A DNA stretch of 32,055 nucleotides, taken from Verrucomicrobiia bacterium (GTDB lineage: Bacteria > Verrucomicrobiota > Verrucomicrobiia > Verrucomicrobiales > Akkermansiaceae). Positions 1 through 7,837 of the stretch are shown here, in pieces. The position numbers and the translations under genes are program-made. The notes beneath the pieces were generated by a model. It did not search any database. It saw nothing but the letters and a program-made list of their open reading frames with translations, and had not been told where the DNA came from. Location of the stretch: contig JAUIJB010000051.1 of NCBI GenBank assembly GCA_030430455.1, positions 1 to 32,055 on the forward strand, given 5' to 3'. Every line of letters begins with the position of its first letter. Position 1 is the stretch's first letter.

Positions 1-93
1 GTGGTGACCGACCCGCAGGCGATGAGCGCGACGACGACCCGCTTCGCCCGGGTGGTCATCACCCACGACCGCAGCCTTTCCACCGCGCCGTGA
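1..93 (+). CDS. C-terminal end of an upstream gene (partial)
   Basis: The first 30 codons are open in frame 1 and end in a TGA at 91-93. The residues finish in ITHDRSLSTAP. This is only the tail of a protein that starts outside the window, so the product cannot be identified. Its stop overlaps the GTG start of the cyclase gene (GTGA, 90-93), which indicates one operon with translational coupling. In related bacteria FecR-domain proteins often precede CHASE2 cyclases, but nothing in these 30 residues proves that here. Confidence 0.6.
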   Translation: MVTDPQAMSATTTRFARVVITHDRSLSTAP

Positions 94-2153
94 GGAAGCT
101 GACCCGAACCCACAAGCGAATCCTCGCCGCCCTGCTGATTGCCCTGGTCGGATTCGGCTGGGGTTGGATGCTGTGGCAGCTCAACCTCGGCCAGGGTCTC
201 CGGACGGCGAGCTTCGACCTGCCATTCCGCTTCGCCCGCCACGTTCCCCCGCCGGAGGTGGTGATGGTTTACCTCGACGAGGAGTCCCAGCGTGAGCTCG
301 GGCAACCGCTCTCCGAGGCCCTCGACCGCCGCATCCATGCCGAGCTGATCGAGCGCCTGCGCCGCCAGGGTGCCCGCACGCTTGTCTTCGATATCCTGTT
401 CCACGACGAGCGCCCCGGACAGGACGAGATGCTCGGCGAGGCCATCGGGAACCACGGCCAGGTGGTGCTCGCCGGCGAGCGGGTGCGCAACCAGGCCGAG
501 ATGGCCAGCACCGAGTCGCTCCTGATTCCCGCACCTTCGCTGAGGCGCGCGGGTGCTTCATGGGGACTCACGGTGGTCCCGATCGATGTCGATGGCGTGG
601 TCCGCCGGGTCCAGTATCTCATTCCGACCACTTTCGGCGACAAGCCGAGTCTGAGCCTTGCCGCCTGGAGGGGTGGCGCGGACCGGTCGCCGCCCACCGG
701 CACCGAGGCCACCCTGCTGTCCTTCTACGGTCCCGCCGGGACCTTTCCCGCCTATTCACTGGCGGGGGTCCTGCTGGACCGGGGAATTCCGGCTGACGCC
801 TTCCGTGACAAGGTCGTGGTGGTGGGCGCCCGGCAGCAGGCCTCGTTGCTGATGGCGGGCAAGGACGTTTTTCCTACGCCCTACCTGTATGAGGAAGTGG
901 CCGGTCCGGGCGGACGCTCCGAGCGCAGGCTCACCCCGGGGATGGAGATCCAGGCCACCGCGATCGCCAATCTGATCGAGGGCCGCCACATCCGCTCGCT
1001 CAGCGACGCGCGGGAGCCCGTTCGCTTCGGCATTGCCGCGGTGGTGCTCGCCACGGCCACCTGCCTGTTGCCACCGATTCGGGGCTTCCTGCTCGCGCTG
1101 GGGCTCGCGGCCGGTGTGATGGTGCTGGCGGTGGTCCTGCAGTGGCGCGATGGCATCCACTTCCTGTGGACGATTCCCGCGCTGGGGCAGTTCCCGCTGG
1201 TGGCAGCCCTGGCCCTGGGTGCCCACTACTGGATCGAGTACGCCGCCCGCTGGAAGCTCCGCCGGGCATTCAAGTCGTACATGTCCGACGAGCAGGCGCG
1301 GCAGATCGACGAGGACGAGGTGAGCCTTGAGCTCGGTGGAAAGGAGGTCGAGGCGACCATCCTGTTCAGCGACCTCGCCGGCTTCACCTCGATGTCCGAG
1401 GGCCTCCCGCCCGAGTCGGTGTCGAAGGCGCTGATCCGCTACTTCGAGCGCGCCACCGAGGGGATCCTCGACAACCACGGGACCATCATCAAGTACGTCG
1501 GCGACGCGGTGATGGCCACCTGGGGGGCCCCGCTGAAGGTCGACCGGGAGGCGGACCGGGCGATCGATGCGGCGATCCAGATGCAGCTGGCCAGCGCCGA
1601 GCCGATCCTGCTCGAGACGCCGCAGGGGCCGGTGGAGGAAGTGCTCGAGACGCGGGTCGGGATCAACCACGGTCTCGGCCTGGCAGGGAACCTCGGCAGC
1701 CGCCGGCGCTTCGATTACTCGGTGATCGGCGACACCACCAACACCGCGGCCCGGCTCGAGGGACTCAACAAGATGCTCGGCACCTCGATCCTGGTCTCGG
1801 CGGCGGTGCTGGACGAGTGCGTCGAGCCGGGGCGCTTCCTGTTGCGGCGGATGGGCAGCTACGTGCTCAAGGGCAAGACCCGCGGCATCGTCGTCCACGA
1901 GGTGATCGGAACCCCGGAGTCGCCGATCCGACGGCGCAGCGAGGCCTACCTCGAGAACTACCGGTGCGGTCTGGCCGCCTTCGAGTCGGGCGACTGGGAG
2001 CTGGCCCGGCGTCACCTCGCCAAGTCGCTGGTCGACCACGACCGGCTCGACGAGGACCCGGCGTCGCGACTGATCCTCGAGGCCATCGAGGAAGTCGCGG
2101 GCGGCGAGGCGCCGAAGGACTGGCGTGGTGAGATCGTGCTGCGGTCGAAGTAG
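90..2153 (+). CDS. CHASE2-domain class III adenylate/guanylate cyclase
   Basis: A 687-residue membrane cyclase predicted to make cAMP in response to an extracytoplasmic signal. Residues 11-31 form a first membrane segment. Residues 35-300 match a periplasmic CHASE2 sensor, with the typical VFDILF and KVVVVG stretches. Three more hydrophobic segments follow at about 312-330, 332-350 and 358-380. The cyclase domain covers about 418-605. Metal ligands are D428 (FSDLAGF) and D472 (YVGDAV), K468 sits at the adenine-selecting position, and N551/R555 (NTAAR) are the transition-state residues. The second adenine-selecting position appears to be Ser544 (FDYSVIGD) rather than Asp, as in class IIIb cyclases. 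A short helical tail follows. The GTG start overlaps the previous stop by GTGA. ATP specificity is inferred from K468. Confidence 0.9.
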   Translation: MRKLTRTHKRILAALLIALVGFGWGWMLWQLNLGQGLRTASFDLPFRFARHVPPPEVVMVYLDEESQRELGQPLSEALDRRIHAELIERLRRQGARTLVFDILFHDERPGQDEMLGEAIGNHGQVVLAGERVRNQAEMASTESLLIPAPSLRRAGASWGLTVVPIDVDGVVRRVQYLIPTTFGDKPSLSLAAWRGGADRSPPTGTEATLLSFYGPAGTFPAYSLAGVLLDRGIPADAFRDKVVVVGARQQASLLMAGKDVFPTPYLYEEVAGPGGRSERRLTPGMEIQATAIANLIEGRHIRSLSDAREPVRFGIAAVVLATATCLLPPIRGFLLALGLAAGVMVLAVVLQWRDGIHFLWTIPALGQFPLVAALALGAHYWIEYAARWKLRRAFKSYMSDEQARQIDEDEVSLELGGKEVEATILFSDLAGFTSMSEGLPPESVSKALIRYFERATEGILDNHGTIIKYVGDAVMATWGAPLKVDREADRAIDAAIQMQLASAEPILLETPQGPVEEVLETRVGINHGLGLAGNLGSRRRFDYSVIGDTTNTAARLEGLNKMLGTSILVSAAVLDECVEPGRFLLRRMGSYVLKGKTRGIVVHEVIGTPESPIRRRSEAYLENYRCGLAAFESGDWELARRHLAKSLVDHDRLDEDPASRLILEAIEEVAGGEAPKDWRGEIVLRSK

Positions 2154-2160
2154 CGGGAAA

Positions 2161-2225
2161 CCGCAGATGAACGCGGATGGACGCAGATTTCAGAATCCAT
2201 CTGCGCGAATCTGCGCAATCTGCGG
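2161..2225. repeat. Imperfect inverted repeat with CCGCAGAT/ATCTGCGG ends
   Basis: The segment starts 8 bases after the cyclase stop. Both arms carry iterations of a GCAGAT-like word. The left arm begins CCGCAGAT (2161-2168) and the right arm ends ATCTGCGG (2218-2225). A second pair, CGCAGAT (2182-2188) and ATCTGCG (2199-2205), is nested inside. The transcript could fold into a long imperfect hairpin. It resembles intergenic elements often seen in Verrucomicrobiota and Planctomycetota, but whether it is repeated in this genome cannot be seen here. It may also end cyclase transcription. Confidence 0.7.
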
Positions 2226-2295
2226 CCATCCCACCCGGACAGGAGAGGTCAGCTTGTTTCACCGACACGGGATGACACCGCCTTCCCACCTCTGG

Positions 2296-2311
2296 GCCGA
2301 CTGAAGTCGGC
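2296..2311. other. Short perfect hairpin (GCCGAC-TGAA-GTCGGC)
   Basis: A six-base-pair stem with a TGAA loop lies in the gap between the convergent cyclase and cyclic-nucleotide-binding genes. There is no T-run, so it is not a classical terminator. It may belong to the same class of short intergenic hairpins as those at 20363 and 32032. Confidence 0.45.
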
Positions 2312-2339
2312 GCTCCGATGCAGCCCGGCGGATCCGCGT

Positions 2340-2741
2340 TCAGACCCGGTAGCGCCAGTAGGACGAGTCGTTGTCGTCGAGCTCGTCGACGTAGTCCCGC
2401 GTCAGGCGGTCGACCCGCTCGGCGAGGATCCGGGCGATGAGGAACAGCGCCTCGTTGTTGCGCTTGAGGAACTCCCGCGAGTCCTCGATCACCAGCAAGC
2501 GGCTCGGCTTCGAGGTGATCACCGAGGCCGTGGCCGTGCCGGACAGGAGGCTGGAGACCTCGCCGAGGACCGTGCCCTTTTCGGAGATCCGGCACACCGG
2601 GGTGCGGTCCATGGTGATCTCCACCTCGCCCTCCTTGAGGATGTAGAGGTTGTTGACCGGCTGGCCCTCCCGAATGACGGCCTTGCCCGCCTCCATCTCT
2701 AGCTCGGGAAGGTCCCCGAGAAGCTCCATCAACTTGCTCAT
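2340..2741 (-). CDS. Single-domain cyclic-nucleotide-binding-like protein
   Basis: A 133-residue protein that is essentially one Crp-type cNMP-binding beta roll, with no helix-turn-helix and no membrane segment. The start at 2741 (MSKLMELL) is chosen because the domain begins there; an in-frame ATG 21 codons upstream is possible. The fold is recognisable from EGQPVNNLYILKEGEVEI and from the phosphate cassette LGEVSSLLSGTATASV (residues 59-74). The cassette keeps the ribose-contacting Glu61, but the phosphate-binding Arg expected in an R-x-A-x-V pattern is Ala70. Ligand binding is therefore uncertain. The gene converges on the CHASE2 cyclase, which suggests a cAMP link, but that is an inference. 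The tail after residue 112 is acidic and ends SSYWRYRV. Confidence 0.85.
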   Translation of the reverse strand: MSKLMELLGDLPELEMEAGKAVIREGQPVNNLYILKEGEVEITMDRTPVCRISEKGTVLGEVSSLLSGTATASVITSKPSRLLVIEDSREFLKRNNEALFLIARILAERVDRLTRDYVDELDDNDSSYWRYRV

Positions 2742-2864
2742 CCGGGCGATGATGTCGCCTGCTGGCAGGACCACCCCTCGGGGATCGTGACAAAAATGGC
2801 ACAATCGAGGAGGCTGGGGCTCCAGTCGGTCCGGGGTTCCTCGCCAGGACCACGGCGCAACGGC

Positions 2865-3548
2865 TCAGGCCCCCGGGGCGCTCAGTGGCTGGCCGTTGTG
2901 TTCGGGGCCGAGAGCCGCGAGGAAGGGGACCGCGCTTTCGGCCCAGGTGGCGGCGTCCGGGTAGGACCCGGCGCCCTCGCCGAAGCAGGAGCGCAGCATG
3001 TCGGTGTCGATGATGCCGGGGTTGAGGGGAACCGCGGCGAGGCCCGCGGGAAGTTCCTGCGCGAGGGCCTGGGTGAGGCCCTCGATGCCCCACTTGGTGC
3101 AGCAGTAGGGGGCGACCTCGGGCGAGGTCGAGCGCCCCCAGCCGGAGGAGAAGTTGACGATCACCCCCGAGCCACGCTCGATCATCGCGGGCAGGAAGGC
3201 ACGGCAGAGGTGGAACACGCCCCTGAGGTTGACGTCGACCACCGTGCCGAACTCGGCGGGCTCGAGCTCCCACAGCGGGGCGCTGCGGTTGATGGTCGCG
3301 GCGTTGTTGAGCAGCAGGTCCGGCGGGCCGGGATCGGCCAGGATCTCCGCGGCAAAGGCCTCGACCGCGGCGGGGTCGGCGACGTCGCAGGGGAGGAATC
3401 GATGCGGCGCCGGGAGCCGGCGGGTGAGCTCGGCGAGGGCCGCCGGGTCGCGGCCGCAGCCGCTGACCGTCCAGCCGCGCGCGGCGAACCCGCCGGCCAG
3501 GGCCCGCCCGAGGCCGCGGGTGGCGCCGGTGATCAGGACGTGGGGCAT
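2865..3548 (-). CDS. Short-chain dehydrogenase/reductase (SDR)
   Basis: A 227-residue cytoplasmic NAD(P)-dependent oxidoreductase of the classical SDR family, slightly shorter than the usual 250. Visible motifs are the cofactor loop TGATRGLG (7-14), the adenine-contacting CDV (54-56), NNAA (81-84), N107, and a catalytic set of Ser135, Tyr148 and Lys152 with the expected 13-residue Ser-Tyr spacing. PGIIDTDM (177-184) is the usual segment after the active site. The Arg at position 11 in the glycine loop leans towards NADP(H). The substrate cannot be told from sequence. The gene lies about 120 bases upstream of the cNMP-like gene on the same strand and is divergent from the zinc peptidase gene. 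Confidence 0.9.
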   Translation of the reverse strand: MPHVLITGATRGLGRALAGGFAARGWTVSGCGRDPAALAELTRRLPAPHRFLPCDVADPAAVEAFAAEILADPGPPDLLLNNAATINRSAPLWELEPAEFGTVVDVNLRGVFHLCRAFLPAMIERGSGVIVNFSSGWGRSTSPEVAPYCCTKWGIEGLTQALAQELPAGLAAVPLNPGIIDTDMLRSCFGEGAGSYPDAATWAESAVPFLAALGPEHNGQPLSAPGA

Positions 3549-3640
3549 GCCGCCAGCCTGGCCCCGCCGCTTGGAAATCGACAGCGAAATTCCACTCCGG
3601 TCTCAGTTGCGCGGGCCGCGGCAGGGGGTAGAATCCGCCC

Positions 3641-4375
3641 ATGGAATGGTTGATCGCCGTCACTCAGCAGCCCGCGGGCGGAACGCCCCTGTTCGGGATT
3701 GGTTACTGGATCCTGCTCGGCGGAACGGCCCTGCTGAGCTTCATCATCAGCGGCACCCTCAAGTCCCGCTTCAGGAAGTACTCGCAGATTCCGGTGCGCA
3801 TGACCGGCGCGCAGGTCGCCGAGGCGATGCTGCGGCAGAACGGGATCAACGACGTCCAGGTCGTCAGCGTCCCCGGCCAGCTCACCGACCACTACGACCC
3901 GACGAAGAAGACGGTCAACCTCAGCGAGCCGGTCTATCACGCGAACTCGGTGGCCGCCGCCGCGGTGGCGGCGCACGAGTGCGGCCACGCGGTGCAGCAC
4001 CAGCAGGCCTACGCCTGGCTGGGCCTCCGCTCGAAGATGGTGCCGGCGGTGAGCTTCGCGAGCAAGATGATGAACATCCTGATGTGGATGATGATCTTCG
4101 GTGCCTTCGCCATGCAGTCGCCGATCTTCATCTGGGTCTTCCTCGGCGCGATGGGCGTGACCACGCTGTTCTCGGTGGTGACCCTGCCGGTTGAGTTCGA
4201 TGCCAGCCGCCGCGCGCTGGCCTGGCTTGACTCGAGCGGGTCGCTGGTCGGCATGGAGCACGACCAGGCCAAGAACGCCCTGTTCTGGGCGGCCATGACC
4301 TACGTCGCCGCCGCCGTCGCCGCGATCGCCCAGCTGGCCTACTGGGTCTTCGTCCTGCTCGGCCGGCGGGACTGA
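3641..4375 (+). CDS. Membrane zinc metallopeptidase, YugP family
   Basis: A 244-residue integral membrane protein matching the YugP/Zn_peptidase_2 family. Residues 18-38 form a first membrane helix. Family motifs follow: LTDHYDP (81-87), the zinc-binding HECGH (112-116, the HExxH signature) and LPVEFDASRRAL further on. Two hydrophobic segments lie at about 135-180 and a last one at 215-240. The family is common and poorly characterised, and the natural substrate is unknown. A purine-rich AGGGGGT (3623-3629) sits 11 bases before the ATG and is one of the better ribosome-binding sites in the window. The gene appears to be a single unit, divergent from the SDR gene. Confidence 0.93.
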   Translation: MEWLIAVTQQPAGGTPLFGIGYWILLGGTALLSFIISGTLKSRFRKYSQIPVRMTGAQVAEAMLRQNGINDVQVVSVPGQLTDHYDPTKKTVNLSEPVYHANSVAAAAVAAHECGHAVQHQQAYAWLGLRSKMVPAVSFASKMMNILMWMMIFGAFAMQSPIFIWVFLGAMGVTTLFSVVTLPVEFDASRRALAWLDSSGSLVGMEHDQAKNALFWAAMTYVAAAVAAIAQLAYWVFVLLGRRD

Positions 4376-4475
4376 GCTGGAGAAGGCTGGGAAAGGTTCT
4401 GGTTGGCGGCGCGGACCGGCTGGGAAGCTCTGGCAGGGTGACCAAGCGGCTGAGAGAGAAGGCGGAGCTCAGGGA

Positions 4476-4506
4476 ATGGGACCGATGGGACCCATGGGAC
4501 CTATGG
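4476..4506. repeat. Nine-base tandem repeat (ATGGGACCN, three copies plus ATGG)
   Basis: Three units of ATGGGACC followed by G, C and T occupy 4476-4502, then a partial ATGG. The array sits in the roughly 240-base gap between the zinc peptidase and helicase genes. It could encode MGPMGPMGPM in one frame, but no plausible protein follows. Copy number is probably variable through slippage. Confidence 0.8.
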
Positions 4507-4615
4507 CTGGGGCTTCGCCACTGCTTTCCGCTCGCGAGTGGGGTGGCCGGGTGCCGTTTTCCCATGCAGGGGGCTTGAATCTCCCCGGGGCCCGGGTTTT
4601 CCTCCGCGCCTCACC

Positions 4616-6616
4616 ATGGCCGGGGGATTCTCATTCGACTCGCTCAACCACGCCCAGCGCGAGGCAGTGGGGAGCCTCGAGGGTCCGGTGCTGATCCTCG
4701 CCGGGGCGGGGACCGGCAAGACCCGCACGGTGACCTGCCGGATCGCCAACATGCTCCACCGCGGGATCGCCCCCGGCAGCATCCTCGCGGTGACCTTCAC
4801 CAATAAGGCGGCCAGCGAGATGCGCGAGCGGATCGGCGGCATGGTGCGCAAGTCGGCCGCCGAGGAGCTCACCGTGTGCACCTTCCACTCGCTCTGCGTG
4901 CGGCTGCTGCGCCACGGCATCGGCCGCCTCGGATACAAGCAGAACTTCTCGATCTGCACCCCGGGCGACCAGGCCGGCCTGGTCAAGCAGCTGATGGTCC
5001 GCAAGGGCGGGGCGGAGGAGAAGATCAAGCCGCAGGCGGTGCTGGCGGAGATCTCGCGGGCCAAGAATGCCGGGATTCCGCTCGAGGCGATGAAGGACGA
5101 CTACTTCGCGATGCTCGCCGTGGCCTACCAGAACGAGCTGCGCGCGCAGAACGCGGTCGACTTCGACGACCTGCTGCTGCTCGGCACCGAGCTGCTGCGC
5201 GATCACGCCGAGGAGCGCGCGTTCTTCCGCCAGCGCTACACCCACGTCACCGTCGACGAGTTCCAGGACACCAACGCGCTGCAGATGGAACTCCTCCAGC
5301 AGCTCGTCGGCCCGCCCCACCACGTCTGCGTGGTGGGCGACGACGACCAGTCGATCTACGGCTGGCGCGGCGCCGAGGTGGAGAACATCCTGTCCTTCGA
5401 GCGCTTCTTCCCCGACCCCAAGGTGGTCCGGCTGGAGGAGAACTACCGCTCGACCCACGCCATCCTGCACACCGCCAACAGCCTGATCCGGCGCAATGCC
5501 GGGCGGCGCGAGAAGACCCTGCGGGCGACCCTCAAGGGTGGTGAGCCGGTGCGGGTGGTCGAGATGGGCTGCGACGAGGACGAGGCGACCTTCATCGCCG
5601 AGGAGATGTCGATCGACAAGAAGGCCTCCAGCGGCCGCTGGGAGGACTTCGCGGTGCTGTTCCGCACCAACCAGCAGAGCCGCAAGCTCGAGGAGTCGAT
5701 GCGGCGCCTCAAGATCCCGTATCGGATGGTCGGAGCGCAGAGCTTCTACGACCGCCGCGAGGTGCGCGACGTGCTGGCCTACGCCCAGGTCCTCGACGAC
5801 CCGGAGGCCGACATCGCCCTGCTGCGGATCCTCAACTCGCCGCCGCGCGGGATCGGCCAGGCGACCGCGGTGCTGGCCACCGACTTCAGCCGCGAGCACG
5901 GCCTGAGCGTGTGGGGCGCGATGAGGCACCCTGGGTTTCTCGACTCGATCAGCGCCCGCGCCGGCAACGCGATCCGCAACTTCACCGACCAGGTCGCCGC
6001 CGCCAAGGTCCGGCTCGACTCCCAGCTCGAGCCGGCCAACCACGTCCTCAGCATGCTGCTCGACGAAAGCGGCTACCTCGAGTGGCTGCGGCGCGGCTGC
6101 AAGACGCCGGAGGAGCGCGACCAGCGCGGCGAGAGCATCCAGGGCGTGCTCGACGAGCTGGGGCGCTACGCCGCCAAGGGTCGCACGCTACGCAAGTTCC
6201 TCGACGACAGCGCGCTGGCCTCCGACCGCGACGACGACGACCTCGAGAAGAAGAACGGCGTCACCCTGATCACCCTGCACGCCTCCAAGGGGCTCGAGTT
6301 CCCGGTGGTCTACCTGGTCGGGCTCGAGGAGGGCGTGCTGCCGCACAGCCGCAGCGTCGACGAGGGGACCAAGGACGAGGAGCGGCGGCTGCTTTACGTC
6401 GGCATCACCCGTGCCCAGAAGCGCCTGACCCTGACCTGGTGCCGCTCGCGCGTGAAGTGGGGCCAGAAGGTCGGCTGCACGCCGAGCAGTTTCATCGCCG
6501 AGCTCGATGACGAGCACCTGCTCATCAGTTCCTACGACGACATCATGGGCGCCGAGGTCAGCGATGATGAACTCGGTGACTTCTTCGGCGGGATGGATGA
6601 TTTCCTGAAGGATTGA
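4616..6616 (+). CDS. UvrD/PcrA/Rep-type superfamily 1A DNA helicase
   Basis: A 666-residue ATP-dependent 3'-5' DNA helicase, the type that acts in DNA repair and removal of replication blocks. The ATG at 4616 is chosen because the Q motif (FDSLNHAQREAV) begins at residue 6; an upstream in-frame ATG at 4538 would only add a low-complexity leader. Motifs appear in order: Walker A AGAGTGKT (29-36), TFTNKAA, TFHSL, the Walker B segment VDEFQDTN (about 213), GDDDQSIYGWRGA (about 241), LEENYRST (about 273), TLHASKGLEF (about 552) and LLYVGITRA near the C-terminus. It lacks an obvious nuclease domain and has a short acidic tail. At 666 residues it is a little shorter than PcrA. Whether it is the housekeeping UvrD or a paralogue cannot be decided here. 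Confidence 0.95.
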   Translation: MAGGFSFDSLNHAQREAVGSLEGPVLILAGAGTGKTRTVTCRIANMLHRGIAPGSILAVTFTNKAASEMRERIGGMVRKSAAEELTVCTFHSLCVRLLRHGIGRLGYKQNFSICTPGDQAGLVKQLMVRKGGAEEKIKPQAVLAEISRAKNAGIPLEAMKDDYFAMLAVAYQNELRAQNAVDFDDLLLLGTELLRDHAEERAFFRQRYTHVTVDEFQDTNALQMELLQQLVGPPHHVCVVGDDDQSIYGWRGAEVENILSFERFFPDPKVVRLEENYRSTHAILHTANSLIRRNAGRREKTLRATLKGGEPVRVVEMGCDEDEATFIAEEMSIDKKASSGRWEDFAVLFRTNQQSRKLEESMRRLKIPYRMVGAQSFYDRREVRDVLAYAQVLDDPEADIALLRILNSPPRGIGQATAVLATDFSREHGLSVWGAMRHPGFLDSISARAGNAIRNFTDQVAAAKVRLDSQLEPANHVLSMLLDESGYLEWLRRGCKTPEERDQRGESIQGVLDELGRYAAKGRTLRKFLDDSALASDRDDDDLEKKNGVTLITLHASKGLEFPVVYLVGLEEGVLPHSRSVDEGTKDEERRLLYVGITRAQKRLTLTWCRSRVKWGQKVGCTPSSFIAELDDEHLLISSYDDIMGAEVSDDELGDFFGGMDDFLKD

Positions 6617-6641
6617 GGTCGGAGGTCGGGCGCGGTTGCAC

Positions 6642-6669
6642 GTGCCTTGTGCCTTGTGCCTTGTGCTTT
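6642..6669. repeat. Heptamer tandem repeat (GTGCCTT x3 plus GTGCTTT)
   Basis: Three exact GTGCCTT units and one GTGCTTT unit run head to tail, 25 bases after the helicase stop. The same period (7) and the same GTG start are seen in the array at 25391. No coding role is evident. Confidence 0.85.
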
Positions 6670-6785
6670 GTTTATCGGAACTCCGTTTGGCCTCTATCCC
6701 TTGGATCCCAATCAGGGTTCCAGGGCCAGGGGGCTACAGCCGGAGGCAAAGCCCAAAGCCCATTCTCCATGAAGAGAACGAAGCA

Positions 6786-7076
6786 ATGAGAAAGACCCAC
6801 ATGATGTTGAAGAAACGCCCCCTTGCCACCTGCGCCCTGCTGATCGCGGCCAGCAGATCGGCCCACGCCGCCCTTTCGATCACCAACGGCGACTTCGAGA
6901 CCAACGCCCCGGGCTCCAACGTGGCGGACGTCGACAGCTGGTTCGACGCGGCTGAGAACGGCCAGACCGACGGTACCTGGTTCTTTTCCACCTGGCCTTC
7001 CCCAGGAATCCCGTGGGTCCGTGCGATGGACTTCAACAGCCTTCCTAGCCCCGGGTGGTGGGAACCCAGCGGTTGA
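6786..7076 (+). pseudogene. Truncated secreted protein (N-terminal fragment)
   Basis: The fragment encodes 96 residues. Residues 1-29 are a good signal peptide (basic start, CALLIAAS core, AHA cleavage site). The mature part begins ALSITNGDFETNAPG, which resembles the start of exported proteins of the NGDFE type common in Verrucomicrobiota and often PEP-CTERM-sorted. After MDFNS (about residue 85) the frame enters the 3' end of the opposite-strand solute-binding gene. The last dozen codons are simply the antisense of that gene's end, and the fragment stops at 7076. No sorting motif or domain end is present. The reading is a gene remnant cut by a rearrangement near 7041-7045. Confidence 0.65.
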
Positions 7077-7824
7077 TCATGCGGGTCAGCCGGCCGCTCT
7101 TGCGCCACTTGGCGAGCGCCGAGTTGGCCGCCTCCAGGGTGGCGCTGTCGCCGCGCCGCACCGCCCAGCCGAGGTACTCCGATCCCAGAGGGGTCGGGAT
7201 CATGGTCACGCCGCGCGAGGCCGAGGTCGACGACAAGCGCCAGATCACCGGGGCGTCATGGACGAAGACGTCGATCGTGCCCTTGGCCAGGGCGTTCACC
7301 CCGGCTTCCGGGCTCTTCACCGTGACGCGGGTGGCCTGCAGGCAGTTGCGCTGGACGAAGGCCTCGGAAACGGTGCCGGCCTCGACCCCGATCCGCTTGT
7401 CGGTCAGGGCGATGATCCGGGGGTCCTGGAAGAAGGCGAAGTCGTCGCCACGGACCAGCAGCATCTGGCCGACCTGCAGGTAGGGGTCGGTGAAGTCCGC
7501 CTGGATGCGCCGCTCCGCGGTGATCGTCATGTTCGACATGATGATGTCGAACTGGCCGGCGGCCAGCGATGGCAGCAGCTGGTCCCAGCGGCGCTCGACG
7601 AAGCGCGGCTCGCGGCCCATCTCGGCGGCGAGGGCGCGCGCGAGGTCGGCCTCGAGACCGACGTACTGGCCGCCGGACTTCGAGATCATTGGCGCCGAGT
7701 TGGGCGCCACGCCGATGCGCAGGATGTCCGGGGAGGCGGGGACCGAGAGCTGGCTGGCACAGCCGGCGAGCAGCAGGGCGGCCAGCGCGAGCAGGCCGTG
7801 GGCAAGGGGGCGGATCGACTTCAT
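7045..7824 (-). CDS. Solute-binding lipoprotein, amino-acid ABC type (SBP_bac_3)
   Basis: A 259-residue periplasmic-type binding protein. A lipoprotein signal peptide ends in the lipobox LLAGC (residues 18-22), so the mature protein should be membrane-anchored through Cys22. The family 3 fold is clear from ILRIGVAPNSAPM, the second-strand segment YVGLEADLARALAAEMG, FDIIMSNMTITAERR, FTDPYL and the domain-two segment KRIGVEAGTVSEAF. Such proteins deliver polar amino acids or related solutes to an ABC permease. No permease or ATPase gene is next to it, so it is an orphan here, with partners elsewhere or a sensory role. Its 3' end overlaps the truncated secreted-protein fragment on the other strand. 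A strong hairpin lies 14 bases upstream of its ATG. Confidence 0.9.
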   Translation of the reverse strand: MKSIRPLAHGLLALAALLLAGCASQLSVPASPDILRIGVAPNSAPMISKSGGQYVGLEADLARALAAEMGREPRFVERRWDQLLPSLAAGQFDIIMSNMTITAERRIQADFTDPYLQVGQMLLVRGDDFAFFQDPRIIALTDKRIGVEAGTVSEAFVQRNCLQATRVTVKSPEAGVNALAKGTIDVFVHDAPVIWRLSSTSASRGVTMIPTPLGSEYLGWAVRRGDSATLEAANSALAKWRKSGRLTRMINRWVPTTRG

Positions 7825-7837
7825 GAGCAGGAAGGAT

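Noticed and set aside
1867..3663. 598-residue minus-strand frame spanning the cyclase end, cNMP-like gene and SDR gene
   Set aside because: It is Arg/Pro/Gly-rich and crosses three well-supported genes in other frames.
4476..4694. Reading frame beginning MGPMGPMGPM
   Set aside because: It is produced by the nonamer repeat, has no domain, and overlaps the helicase start in another frame.
6786..7076. PEP-CTERM protein
   Set aside because: The N-terminus fits that kind of exported protein, but the C-terminal part with the sorting motif is absent.
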